Below, piece after piece: positions 15,556 to 26,997 of a stretch of DNA of 64,000 nt. Numbering within the stretch: position 1 is the stretch's first letter; each line of letters starts with the position of its first letter. Made by a program: the position numbers and the translations under genes. The DNA comes from an uncultured Alistipes sp. (GTDB lineage Bacteria; Bacteroidota; Bacteroidia; Bacteroidales; Rikenellaceae): the NCBI GenBank assembly GCA_944321965.1, contig CALUNH010000003.1:1-64000 (forward strand). The letters are read 5' to 3'. The notes beneath the pieces were generated by a model. The model saw only the letters and a program-made list of their open reading frames with translations. It ran no database searches and was not told where the DNA came from.

Positions 15556-16878
15556 ATGAAAGAAGTCAAGAAATGCAGCATCTCGGGCGTGGCCTTTACG
15601 ATGGACACCGACGCCTACGAAGCCCTCGATGCCTACCTCGAAAGCCTCAAGAATTTCTACAAGGAGACACCCGACGGCGCGGAGATCGTCGCCGACATCG
15701 AAGCCCGCATCGCCGAGCTGATCCTCTCGACGCAGGACAACACCCGGGTGGTCGAAAAACCCCTCATGATGAACATCATCGCTCAGATGGGTTCCGCCGA
15801 GGACATCTCCGACCAGAACGCCGACCGCGACCTGCAGTATGAAACCCCGCGCATCCCCCGCCGCCTCTACCGCGACACCGAAAATGCCAAACTGGGAGGC
15901 GTCTGCGCCGGAATCGGCAAGTATTTCGACATCGATCCAGTCTGGGTACGGCTCGGGCTGTTCCTGCCGCTGGTGCTCTCCTGCTTCAGCGGGATCCCCT
16001 TCCTCTTCTGGTTCGGGCCCCTCTTCGGCAACCTCTTCGGCATCTTCCTGATCTGCTACTTCATCATGTGGTTCGCCGTCCCCGCAGCACGCAGCGCCCG
16101 CCAGAAACTCGAAATGAACGGCGAAAAAATCACCGTACAGTCCATCGGCGAAGTCACCGCCGCAAACAGCAACAACGAACCCGACTCGAAGGCCAAACCG
16201 ATCGTCGCCGAAGCCGTCTCGCTCTTCGGAAAGATCGTCCTGATCCTGCTGAAGATCTTTGCCGGAATCCTCGTCTTCGGGCTTATCATGGGCGCCTGCG
16301 CCCTGATCATCGGACTCTTCGCCGTCGTGATCGGAGGCACCGAACAGATCCATCTCGGAAGCCTGAGCGACTTCTCGCCCTGGGTCTCGATCCTCGGCAT
16401 CTTCATCGTCCTGATTCCCGTCATCCTGCTCATCTACGTCCTGATGTGCCTGATCGCTTCGCGCAAACCCGGCGGAAAAACCGTCCTGGTCATCTTCCTG
16501 CTCTGGATCCTCTCGATCATCGGCTGCTCGGTGATCGCCATCCGCGAGGATGTCAGCGACAAGATCCGCAAGAAAAAGGCCGCCGTGGAGCGCGTCCTGC
16601 GCAGCGAATTCATCATCGACGGCGACACCACCACCCTCGAAAAACTGCTGGAAGACTACGACGAGGAGAGCGTGATCGAAGAGGGGCGCCAGACCCTCCA
16701 CATCGCCGTGCCCTCGAAATCGATCGACATCACCGTGGACAAGGGACAGGGCGAACTGAAGGTCAATGCCGACGGCAAGGAGGTCTCGATCCGCGCGGGC
16801 CGGGACGAATACAACCCCGAAGTCACCGTCCGCGACAGCGGCGAAACACCCGAAAACTACGAAACACCCGGAAATTAG
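15556..16878 (+). CDS. Large PspC-domain membrane protein
   Basis: The 440-aa protein has an N-terminal soluble module (1-100) paralogous to that of the gene at 13503 (DIEARIAELIL, IIAQMGSAEDI). A PspC domain follows (about 104-180, RRLYRDTENAKLGGVCAGIGKYF). Three further transmembrane segments lie between about 220 and 350, and a C-terminal tail of some 100 residues ends in ENYETPGN. The ATG at 15556 matches the paralogue's start; the open frame begins earlier inside DUF2807. It is last gene of the operon, followed by a strong hairpin. Confidence 0.9.
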   Translation: MKEVKKCSISGVAFTMDTDAYEALDAYLESLKNFYKETPDGAEIVADIEARIAELILSTQDNTRVVEKPLMMNIIAQMGSAEDISDQNADRDLQYETPRIPRRLYRDTENAKLGGVCAGIGKYFDIDPVWVRLGLFLPLVLSCFSGIPFLFWFGPLFGNLFGIFLICYFIMWFAVPAARSARQKLEMNGEKITVQSIGEVTAANSNNEPDSKAKPIVAEAVSLFGKIVLILLKIFAGILVFGLIMGACALIIGLFAVVIGGTEQIHLGSLSDFSPWVSILGIFIVLIPVILLIYVLMCLIASRKPGGKTVLVIFLLWILSIIGCSVIAIREDVSDKIRKKKAAVERVLRSEFIIDGDTTTLEKLLEDYDEESVIEEGRQTLHIAVPSKSIDITVDKGQGELKVNADGKEVSIRAGRDEYNPEVTVRDSGETPENYETPGN

Positions 16879-16894
16879 CCGCGCGGCACTTCCC

Positions 16895-16931
16895 GGCGAC
16901 GGACGGCAACAGACGTTTGCCGTCCGTCGCC
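16895..16931 (+). terminator. Hairpin ending the PspC operon
   Basis: The perfect 15-bp stem (16895-16909 with 16917-16931, GGCGACGG.../...CCGTCGCC) has a 7-base loop and only a short T-run after it, so termination may be partial. Confidence 0.65.
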
Positions 16932-16956
16932 GTTTCGATCACATTTGGCCGAGTTT

Positions 16957-16987
16957 TTGAAAATCCTGAAAAAATTCACTAACTTTG
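16957..16987 (+). promoter_or_regulatory. Promoter of pfkA
   Basis: TTG (16957-16959), 20-bp spacer, TAACTTTG (16980-16987). It lies 30 bp before the ATG. Confidence 0.65.
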
Positions 16988-17017
16988 ACCGGTTTTGTTG
17001 TTTTAAACAAATGTGAT

Positions 17018-17998
17018 ATGGCTGGAATCAAATGTATCGGCATCCTGACATCCGGAGGCGACGCCCCCGGCATGAATGCCGCAATCCGCGCCGTGACCCG
17101 CAGCGCCATCTACAACGGGTTTGCCGTAAAAGGCATCATGCGCGGTTACAAGGGACTCGTATTCAACGAGATCGTAGAATTCAAATCGCAAAGCGTCAGC
17201 AACATCATCCAGTTGGGAGGTACGATCCTCAAAACCGCCCGCTGCAAGGAGTTCATGACCCCCGAAGGCCGCAAACAGGCCTACGACAACATGGTCGCGG
17301 CCGGAATCGACGCCCTGGTGGTCATCGGAGGCGACGGCTCGCTCACCGGAGCCAGCCTCTTCGCTTCGGAATACAACGTCCCGATCGTGGGCCTGCCCGG
17401 AACCATCGACAACGACCTCGGAGGCACCGACTCCACCATCGGATACGATACGGCACTCAATACGATCATGGAGTCCGTCGACAAACTCCGCGATACGGCG
17501 TCGAGCCATGAACGCCTCTTCTTCGTCGAGGTGATGGGACACACGGCCGGTTACCTGGCCCTGAACAGCGCCATCGCCACGGGCTCCGAAGCCGCCATCA
17601 TCCCGGAGATGGAGACCGAAGTCGACCAGCTGGCCGAACTCATCAACCACGGATTCCGCAAAAGCAAGAACTCGGCAATCGTAATCGTCGCCGAGAACCC
17701 CAAAACCGGAGGCGCCACGGCCCTGGCCGAACGTGTGAAGAAGGAGTTCCCGCAATACGACGCCCGGGTGACGATCCTCGGACACATCCAGCGCGGCGGA
17801 TCCCCGACGGCCTTCGACCGAATCCTCGCCTCGCGCATGGGTGAGGCCGCCATCGAGGCACTCCTCGACGGACAGCGCAACGTCATGATCGGCACGATGA
17901 ACGGAAAAATCGTCTACGTACCCTTCACCAAGGCCGTCAAGCATGACAAGGGAATCGACCGCGGCGGACTCGAACTGGTGAAAATTCTCTCGATCTAA
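17018..17998 (+). CDS. pfkA: 6-phosphofructokinase
   Basis: The enzyme phosphorylates fructose 6-phosphate in glycolysis. The 326-aa protein has the N-terminal ATP motif [18 protein letters not shown], the GGDGSLTGA loop, the catalytic [20 protein letters not shown] segment (with the catalytic Asp in TIDND) and the MGHTAGYLA substrate site. The residue after the GGDGS loop favours the ATP-dependent type. The start at 17018 ([10 protein letters not shown]) fits the family; the extra residues of the longer frame would cover the promoter. A PfkB-family kinase follows after 35 bp. Confidence 0.96.
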   Translation: MAGIKCIGILTSGGDAPGMNAAIRAVTRSAIYNGFAVKGIMRGYKGLVFNEIVEFKSQSVSNIIQLGGTILKTARCKEFMTPEGRKQAYDNMVAAGIDALVVIGGDGSLTGASLFASEYNVPIVGLPGTIDNDLGGTDSTIGYDTALNTIMESVDKLRDTASSHERLFFVEVMGHTAGYLALNSAIATGSEAAIIPEMETEVDQLAELINHGFRKSKNSAIVIVAENPKTGGATALAERVKKEFPQYDARVTILGHIQRGGSPTAFDRILASRMGEAAIEALLDGQRNVMIGTMNGKIVYVPFTKAVKHDKGIDRGGLELVKILSI

Positions 17999-18033
17999 CC
18001 GGCCGCCCTCGCGCGACCTTGCAGAAAAACCTC

Positions 18034-19068
18034 ATGAACTTCAACGAAAGACCCGAACACAGACGCATCAGGCGCGTCATCGGAATCGGCAATGCCCTCA
18101 CGGACATGCTGGTCAATCTGAAAACCGACTCCGTACTGGGGAGGTTCAAATTGGCGAAAGGCTCCATGAGCCTCGTGGATACCCGGCTCCAGACCGAGAT
18201 CTCGAAATCGGTTGCCGGACTCCCCTACTCGCTCTCGCTCGGAGGCTCGGCCGGAAATACGATCCGCGCCATGGCGCAACTGGGCTGCAGCGTGGGATTC
18301 ATCGGCAAGGTCGGGCCCGACACCACGGGCGACTTCTTCGTGCAGGCGCTGGACAACCTCGGGATCGAACCGATCATCTTCCGCGGCAAGGAGCGTTCGG
18401 GAAAATGCGTGTCGCTGATCTCCGCCGACGGCGAGCGAACGATGGTCACCCACCTCGGCGCCGCCCTGGAACTGGCGGCCGAGGAGATCGAACCGACGAT
18501 CTTCGACGGGTATGACTGCCTCTACGTGGAGGGGTACCTGGTCCAGAACCACGACCTGATCCTCAAGGCTGCCCGCACGGCCAAGGAGTGCGGACTGAAG
18601 GTCGCCATCGACCTGGCCAGCTTCAACATCGTGGCCGAGAATCTCGAATTCCTCCGCGGGCTGGTCCGCGAGCACGTCGATATCGTCTTCGCCAACGAAG
18701 ACGAGGCCAAGACCTTCGCCTGCGAGGCCGAACCGCTGAATGCCCTGCAGGCCATCTCGGAGATGTGCGATCTGGCCGTCGTGAAGATCGGCACCAAGGG
18801 CGCGATGATCAAGCGGGGCGACGAGGTCGTACACGTTGGCATCATGGCCGCGGCAAAGCGCGTCGATACGACCGGTGCGGGGGACTTCTACGCTGCAGGC
18901 TTCATGGCGGGGCTTTGCGACGGCCTGACCCTGCGCCAGTGCGGGACCATCGGCGCCATCACGGCCGGCAAGGTGATCGAAGTCGTGGGCACGACCTTCG
19001 GCGAAGAGGCCTGGGAGGACATTCACCGGCTGGTCAGCAAGGTCAAGCACGAAAAGTACCTCTTCTGA
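18034..19068 (+). CDS. PfkB-family carbohydrate/nucleoside kinase
   Basis: The 344-aa ribokinase-fold kinase has the N-terminal GIGNALTDMLVNL strand, the substrate motif LGGSAGNTIRAMAQLG, and the C-terminal PfkB signature with anion hole and catalytic base DTTGAGDFYAAGF. Closest overall resemblance by pattern is to adenosine kinase-like PfkB proteins of Bacteroidota, but the substrate cannot be read from sequence. The ATG at 18034 is used; a TTG 15 bp earlier is also in frame. It is probably co-transcribed with pfkA and ends at the terminator at 19098. Confidence 0.9.
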   Translation: MNFNERPEHRRIRRVIGIGNALTDMLVNLKTDSVLGRFKLAKGSMSLVDTRLQTEISKSVAGLPYSLSLGGSAGNTIRAMAQLGCSVGFIGKVGPDTTGDFFVQALDNLGIEPIIFRGKERSGKCVSLISADGERTMVTHLGAALELAAEEIEPTIFDGYDCLYVEGYLVQNHDLILKAARTAKECGLKVAIDLASFNIVAENLEFLRGLVREHVDIVFANEDEAKTFACEAEPLNALQAISEMCDLAVVKIGTKGAMIKRGDEVVHVGIMAAAKRVDTTGAGDFYAAGFMAGLCDGLTLRQCGTIGAITAGKVIEVVGTTFGEEAWEDIHRLVSKVKHEKYLF

Positions 19069-19097
19069 CCCACAACAGAAGCGTTTGAAAATGAGAG

Positions 19098-19124
19098 AAC
19101 GGACCTTTGCGGGTCCGTTTTTTT
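19098..19124 (+). terminator. Terminator of pfkA-pfkB
   Basis: Stem ACGGACC (19099-19105) with GGTCCGT (19112-19118), followed directly by a run of T to 19124. Confidence 0.85.
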
Positions 19125-19199
19125 GCCACAGTCGGAGGGGGGGGGCAGCGCAAAGGAGGCAGGGAAGGGTGTAGGGAGAGTCGGCGGCTCGGGGGGGGG

Positions 19200-20117
19200 T
19201 TATGCCTCGCGCTTCCCTCCGCCGAAAAGGCCTCGGGAGATTCCACAGCGCAGGCGCAGCAGCCAGAGTGCCTTGCGGGGCGAGAAGCGAAGCAGGTATC
19301 CCAGGGCCAGCAGCAGCGTTACCGCCCATTTGGCGATCTCGGCGGCAAGGGCCTTCGGCAGGCGGCGGTCCCGCTGCGCCCGGAGGCGCTGGCTTGCCCC
19401 GACGTTCCGGCTCAGGCGCCGGAAATAGTCGAGCGTAAGTTTCTGCGGCGGGATGATGTGCCACATCACGGCGTCGGGAACGTACCAGAGCGTCTCGCCG
19501 CCCCGCTGCAGGCGTTGGAAGAAGTCGGACTCCTCACCGCCGGTCAGTTTGCCGTTCACGCGGCCCAGCACCGGGTCGAAATCCCCGTATTTCGCCACGA
19601 CCGAGCGGCGGAAAGCCATGTTCCCGCCCCCCGGGATCCGTCCCGCAGGGAACGGACGCGGCTCCGGTCCGAAATCCATCGGATTGGCGATGGGCTGCTC
19701 GGTGTAGTGCGACATCCACACCGGACGCCCGGCGGGATATTCGGCAATGATCCGCCCCCCGGCCACCGCGGCGTCGGGGTGCGTATCGAAAAACGAGGCA
19801 TAGGCCCGCAGAAATCCGGAATTGACACGTTCATCGTCGTCGATGATGGCCACCAGCGGCGCCGCGATCTCCCGAAGGCCCCGATTGCGGGCGTGCGAGA
19901 GTCCCGGATTCGATTCAAAAACCATGCGGAGGTTCAGTTCCGGGCAGTGCGCGGCAAAAGCAGCAAACCGTTCCCGGGTGTCGTCCACCGAGTTGTTGTT
20001 CACCACCACGCACTCCCACTCCCCGGGCGGGAGATCCTGCCGCACGACCGATTCCAACGCCTCGATGAGTTGTTGCGCCCGATTGTGGGTGGCAATTATG
20101 AGCGAGATGCGAATCAT
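19200..20117 (-). CDS. Family 2 glycosyltransferase
   Basis: The 305-aa GT-A fold transferase begins ISLIIATHNRAQQLIEALES. It has the nucleotide-binding Asp (VVNNNSVDD), the DxD-type metal site IIDDDERV near residue 95, and the acceptor/base region GGEESDFFQRL. A hydrophobic C-terminal segment (WAVTLLLALGYLLRF) suggests membrane association. The ATG at 20117 was chosen since the fold starts with it. Its target (surface glycan or lipid) is unknown. A C9 run (minus strand) lies immediately after its stop codon. Confidence 0.9.
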   Translation of the reverse strand: MIRISLIIATHNRAQQLIEALESVVRQDLPPGEWECVVVNNNSVDDTRERFAAFAAHCPELNLRMVFESNPGLSHARNRGLREIAAPLVAIIDDDERVNSGFLRAYASFFDTHPDAAVAGGRIIAEYPAGRPVWMSHYTEQPIANPMDFGPEPRPFPAGRIPGGGNMAFRRSVVAKYGDFDPVLGRVNGKLTGGEESDFFQRLQRGGETLWYVPDAVMWHIIPPQKLTLDYFRRLSRNVGASQRLRAQRDRRLPKALAAEIAKWAVTLLLALGYLLRFSPRKALWLLRLRCGISRGLFGGGKREA

Positions 20118-20151
20118 CGTGCGAATATAACAATTTATCCGTAAAAAACCG

Positions 20152-20169
20152 TATATTTGCACAAATATA
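20152..20169. promoter_or_regulatory. Overlapping divergent -7 elements
   Basis: TATATTTG lies on the plus strand at 20152-20159 (toward dsbD), and another on the minus strand at 20162-20169 (toward the glycosyltransferase), 2 bp apart. Neither has a clear TTG at -33. Divergent transcription from both at once would be mutually hindering. Confidence 0.5.
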
Positions 20170-20182
20170 AAGCCTCACGAAC

Positions 20183-22180
20183 ATGCAGAAACAAATTCGC
20201 AACCTCCTGTCGATTCTGGCGATCCTGACCGCCGCAACAGCCTTCGGGCAACAGGTCACCTGGACCGGCACCGCCGAACCGCTCGAAAACGACGAATACC
20301 GAATCGTCCTCAAAGCGGAAATCCCCGCGGGCTATCACATGTACGACATGGGTCCCTATGAAAACGGAGGCCCGAATGCCACGGTCATCACCTTTGCCCC
20401 TTCGGAAGGAATCCAGCTCGAAGGCCAGGTCGAGCCCCTCACGACTCCCCACCGCTATTTCGACGAGATGTTCCAGATGGAGATCGGGACCTTCGAGGGC
20501 AAGGCGCAGTTCGCACAGCGTGTGCGGCTCACGGCCGAACAGGCTTCCGTCACGGCCCAACTCGAATGGATGATCTGTGACGACCGGAGCTGTATGCCCC
20601 CCGAGGATACCGAACTGACGATCGCCGTGCCGGCCGCAAGCGCCTCGACGACCCCCGCCGAGGCCCAGATCACGGAGGCTCCCGCGGCTCCCGCAGCCAA
20701 GGATGCCGCCGGAAGCAAAAGCATCTGGGGTCTGATCATCGAGGCGATCCTCTGGGGATTCGCCGCCCTGCTGACCCCGTGCGTCTTCCCGATGGTGCCG
20801 ATGACCGTCTCGTACTTCCTCAAGGGTGAGGGCGGACCCGCCATGGGACGCCTCCGTGCCTCGTTGTACGGCCTGTTCATCGTCCTCCTGTACACGGTGC
20901 CCATCGCCGCCATCATCCTCATCACGCGCATCGTCGGAGGCGACGCCGTCACGGCCGACATCTTCAACTGGCTCGCCACGCACTGGCTCCCGAACATCCT
21001 TTTCTTCCTCGTTTTCATGGTCTTCGCAGCCTCCTTCTTCGGAGCCTTCGAAATCACCATGCCCTCGTGGATGGTCAACAAAACCGACTCGAAAGCCGAC
21101 ACCAAGGGCATCGGAGGCATCTTCTTCCTCGCCCTGACGCTCGTGCTCGTCTCGTTCTCCTGCACCGGGCCCATCGTCGGGTCGGTGCTCATCAAGTCCA
21201 CCTCCGGCGAGTTCTGGACCCCGATCCTCACCATGCTCGCCTTTTCGGTGGCCTTTGCCCTTCCGTTCACCCTCTTCGCCCTCTTCCCCTCGGTGCTGAA
21301 GAAGATGCCCAAGAGCGGCGGATGGTTGAATTCCGTAAAGGTCGTCCTCGGATTCATCGAGGTCGCACTCGGCATGAAGTTCCTTTCGGTCGCCGACCAG
21401 ACCTACCACTGGGGACTCCTGGACCGTGAGATCTACCTCGCCGTCTGGATCGTCGTCTTCTCGCTGCTCGGGCTCTACCTCCTGGGCAAACTCCGCTTCG
21501 CCCACGACGACGAAATGAAACACCTCGGCGTCGGACGCCTCGCACTGGCCATCATCGTGCTGTCATTCGTCGTCTACATGATCCCCGGCATGTGGGGCGC
21601 CCCCCTCAAGGGCCTTTCGGGATACCTCCCGCCCATCACCTCGCAGGACTTCGTACTCGGGGCCAACACCGCAGCAGCAGCTCCTGCCGCCACATCGGAC
21701 GCCACCGTCGGAAAGGCCAAATACAGCGATTTCCTCCACCTCCCGCACGGGCTCCAGGGATTCTTCGACCTCAAGGAGGCCGAAGCCTATGCCGCCAAGG
21801 TCGGAAAACCCATCTTCATCGACTTCACGGGCCACGGATGCGTCAACTGCCGCGAAATGGAGGCCCGCGTCTGGTCGGACCCCCAGGTGCTGGAGATCCT
21901 GCGCAACGACTACGTGATCTGCGCCCTCTACTCGGACGACAAGAAGGTCCTCCCCGAGAGCGAATGGGTCACTACCGAGACCGGAAAAGTCTTGAAAAGC
22001 CTCGGGAAGATCAACTCCTACTATGCGCTGAAGACCTACGGCGTCAATGCCCAGCCCTACTACGTCCTGCAGGGCGCCGACGGGCAGCCGCTCGTCGAAC
22101 CCCGCGGGTATGATCTCGACGTCCAGGCCTTCGTCGATTTCCTCCGAAAAGGCGTCGAAGCCTACAAGAGTCGGCAATAA
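20183..22180 (+). CDS. dsbD: Thiol:disulfide interchange protein DsbD
   Basis: DsbD moves reducing power from cytoplasmic thioredoxin across the inner membrane to periplasmic proteins. The 665-aa protein has a signal peptide, a periplasmic alpha domain (about 24-155) with Cys pair MICDDRSCMPPE, an eight-helix beta domain (about 180-480) with redox Cys in LTPCVFPMVPM and SCTGPIVG, and a C-terminal thioredoxin-like gamma domain with the active site GHGCVNCREME (near 555). All six redox cysteines are present. A strong terminator follows. Confidence 0.96.
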   Translation: MQKQIRNLLSILAILTAATAFGQQVTWTGTAEPLENDEYRIVLKAEIPAGYHMYDMGPYENGGPNATVITFAPSEGIQLEGQVEPLTTPHRYFDEMFQMEIGTFEGKAQFAQRVRLTAEQASVTAQLEWMICDDRSCMPPEDTELTIAVPAASASTTPAEAQITEAPAAPAAKDAAGSKSIWGLIIEAILWGFAALLTPCVFPMVPMTVSYFLKGEGGPAMGRLRASLYGLFIVLLYTVPIAAIILITRIVGGDAVTADIFNWLATHWLPNILFFLVFMVFAASFFGAFEITMPSWMVNKTDSKADTKGIGGIFFLALTLVLVSFSCTGPIVGSVLIKSTSGEFWTPILTMLAFSVAFALPFTLFALFPSVLKKMPKSGGWLNSVKVVLGFIEVALGMKFLSVADQTYHWGLLDREIYLAVWIVVFSLLGLYLLGKLRFAHDDEMKHLGVGRLALAIIVLSFVVYMIPGMWGAPLKGLSGYLPPITSQDFVLGANTAAAAPAATSDATVGKAKYSDFLHLPHGLQGFFDLKEAEAYAAKVGKPIFIDFTGHGCVNCREMEARVWSDPQVLEILRNDYVICALYSDDKKVLPESEWVTTETGKVLKSLGKINSYYALKTYGVNAQPYYVLQGADGQPLVEPRGYDLDVQAFVDFLRKGVEAYKSRQ

Positions 22181-22200
22181 CCCGGAAGGGAATCTCACAA

Positions 22201-22243
22201 AAAGAATGGTCCTTGCTGCCGTTTGCAGCAAGGACCATTCTTT
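22201..22243. terminator. Terminator after dsbD
   Basis: The perfect 19-bp stem (22201-22219 with 22225-22243) has a CGTTT loop; the arms begin AAAGAATGG and end CCATTCTTT. A/T-rich ends on both sides make it likely bidirectional, serving dsbD and the convergent small gene. Confidence 0.85.
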
Positions 22244-22282
22244 TCAACGTCCTGTCAGACAGGATTCCGGAGCGGCGGAGCG

Positions 22283-22438
22283 CTATTTCCTGGGCTTCGA
22301 CTCCTCGAAAGCCGCCTTCACCTCCTGTTTCCTGTCATGATGCTGTTTCGAGGTCGGGGCTTCGCCCTCCTTGACCAGCTGGTGAATGTTGCGCTCGAAA
22401 TTCGCCTCGCAGGGCGTGCATTTTTCCTTCTCTTTCAT
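22283..22438 (-). CDS. Small Cys-containing protein, unknown
   Basis: This is a 51-aa, highly charged, mostly helical protein with one CTPC motif near its start (residues 7-10) and a Lys/Glu-rich tail ending ESKPRK. Codon use is the GC-biased pattern of neighbouring genes, which argues for a real gene. The ATG at 22438 was preferred; a start nine codons earlier is possible. No family is recognised. It lies between the dsbD terminator and the beta-galactosidase gene, downstream of the latter on the same strand. Confidence 0.5.
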   Translation of the reverse strand: MKEKEKCTPCEANFERNIHQLVKEGEAPTSKQHHDRKQEVKAAFEESKPRK

Positions 22439-22547
22439 ACGCGGATGTGTTTTGGTTACAAACACCCCGCCTGCAAATTGCGGGCCGCAACCGTCCGGAC
22501 GGCTCCGCCAGCCTCATCGCAACCGCCCCGGACGAACGCCGCCAGCC

Positions 22548-25679
<3,132 letters not shown>

Positions 25680-25761
25680 TTAAGGATATTTTATGAAGAA
25701 GATGTATAATCACAGGCACACTCCCAACGGCAAAAGGTTCCGGACCTCCGGACCTTACCGA

Positions 25762-25870
25762 CAAAGATAGGAAAAAATACCTGTTTTTGTATATTTCCTG
25801 CCGGAATCGCCTCCGGACGAATAAAAACAGAAAACTTTATTCGGTTTTCCGGCACAAAATCGTATCTTTG
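25762..25870. promoter_or_regulatory. Divergent promoters: GH2 (minus) and RND operon (plus)
   Basis: The minus-strand -7 TATCTTTG is at 25762-25769 and the plus-strand -7 TATCTTTG at 25863-25870, the latter 35 bp before the adaptor gene. The -33 elements are weak for both. Confidence 0.55.
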
Positions 25871-25905
25871 TCAACAATCTCCAATTCCAAAGCTCTCTTA
25901 CGGCA

Positions 25906-26985
25906 ATGAACAAAAAGAAGAAATGGATCATTACGGCCATTATTCTGGCGGTATTCTGTGCGGCACTGGGAATCTATAACTACTATGCCAACCGTTCGAC
26001 AAACGAAGAGGAGGTCACCCGGACGGCCTCTCCCCGCTCGAAAAACATCCTCAATGTCAACGGCGTCATCATCCGCCCGCAGTCCCTCACCGACGGAATC
26101 ACCACCGTCGGCAACCTCCTGCCCGACGAGGAGGTCGACCTCTCGTTCGAAACCTCCGGAAAGATCGTCGCCATCAACTTCCAGGAGGGCGCCGCCGTCC
26201 GCAAGGGAGAACTGCTGGCCAAGGTCAACGACAAGCCCCTGCTGGCCCAGCTCTCGCGCTACGAAGCCCAGCTCAAACTCGCCGAAGACCGCGTCTACCG
26301 CCAGAGCGCCCTGCTCGAAAAGGATGCCGTGAGCCAGGAGGCCTTCGAACAGGCCCGCACCGAACTGGCCATGCTCAACGCCGATATCGATATCGTGAAG
26401 TCCAACATCGCCCTGACCGAACTCCGCGCACCGTTCGACGGAATCATCGGCCTGCGCAACGTCAGCGAAGGAGCCTACGCCTCGCCGTCGGTCGTCGTGG
26501 CCAAGCTCACGAAGATATCCCCCCTGAAGATCGACTTCTTCGTCCCGGAGCGCTACGCCAGCCAGATCCGACCCGGAACAAGCCTCTCATTCACCATCGA
26601 GGGACGTCAGGAGCGCTTCGAGGCCGAAGTCTACGCCACCGAGACGCAGGTCGACGTCACAACCCGCACGCTCGCCGTCCGCGCCCGCTACCCGAATGCC
26701 CGGGGACGACTGATGCCCGGGCGCTTCGCCACGGTCCAGATCCGGATGCACGAAATCCCCGACGCCATCGCCGTGCCCACCGAAGCCATCGTCCCCGAAA
26801 TGGGCATCGACAAGGTATTCCTCTACCGCAACGGAAAGGCCCATGCCGTCGAAGTCACCACCGGACTCCGCACCGAATCGAGCATCCAGATCATCAACGG
26901 CCTCAGCGTCGGAGATACGCTCCTCACCTCCGGAACGCTCCAGCTGCGCGAAGGACTGCCCGTCACCCTCGACCACATCGACTAA
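25906..26985 (+). CDS. RND efflux periplasmic adaptor (membrane fusion protein)
   Basis: The 359-aa adaptor links the inner-membrane RND pump with the outer-membrane channel. It has one N-terminal membrane segment (WIITAIILAVFCAALGIY), a biotinyl/lipoyl-like half motif (EVDLSFETSGKIVAINFQEGAAVRKGELLAKVND), a helical hairpin (about 120-160), the second lipoyl half (ALTELRAPFDGIIGLRNVSEGAYAS) and beta-barrel and membrane-proximal domains. It is first gene of a classic three-gene efflux operon, 12 bp before the pump. Confidence 0.95.
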   Translation: MNKKKKWIITAIILAVFCAALGIYNYYANRSTNEEEVTRTASPRSKNILNVNGVIIRPQSLTDGITTVGNLLPDEEVDLSFETSGKIVAINFQEGAAVRKGELLAKVNDKPLLAQLSRYEAQLKLAEDRVYRQSALLEKDAVSQEAFEQARTELAMLNADIDIVKSNIALTELRAPFDGIIGLRNVSEGAYASPSVVVAKLTKISPLKIDFFVPERYASQIRPGTSLSFTIEGRQERFEAEVYATETQVDVTTRTLAVRARYPNARGRLMPGRFATVQIRMHEIPDAIAVPTEAIVPEMGIDKVFLYRNGKAHAVEVTTGLRTESSIQIINGLSVGDTLLTSGTLQLREGLPVTLDHID

Positions 26986-26997
26986 AACTTCCGCCGC

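Noticed and set aside
18019..18033. TTG start for the PfkB kinase
   Set aside because: The ATG at 18034 gives a normal family N terminus; the extra residues add nothing recognisable.
22335..22517. Alternative 60-codon frame in the small-gene region
   Set aside because: Overlaps the CTPC frame, codon use is less host-like, and no recognisable features.
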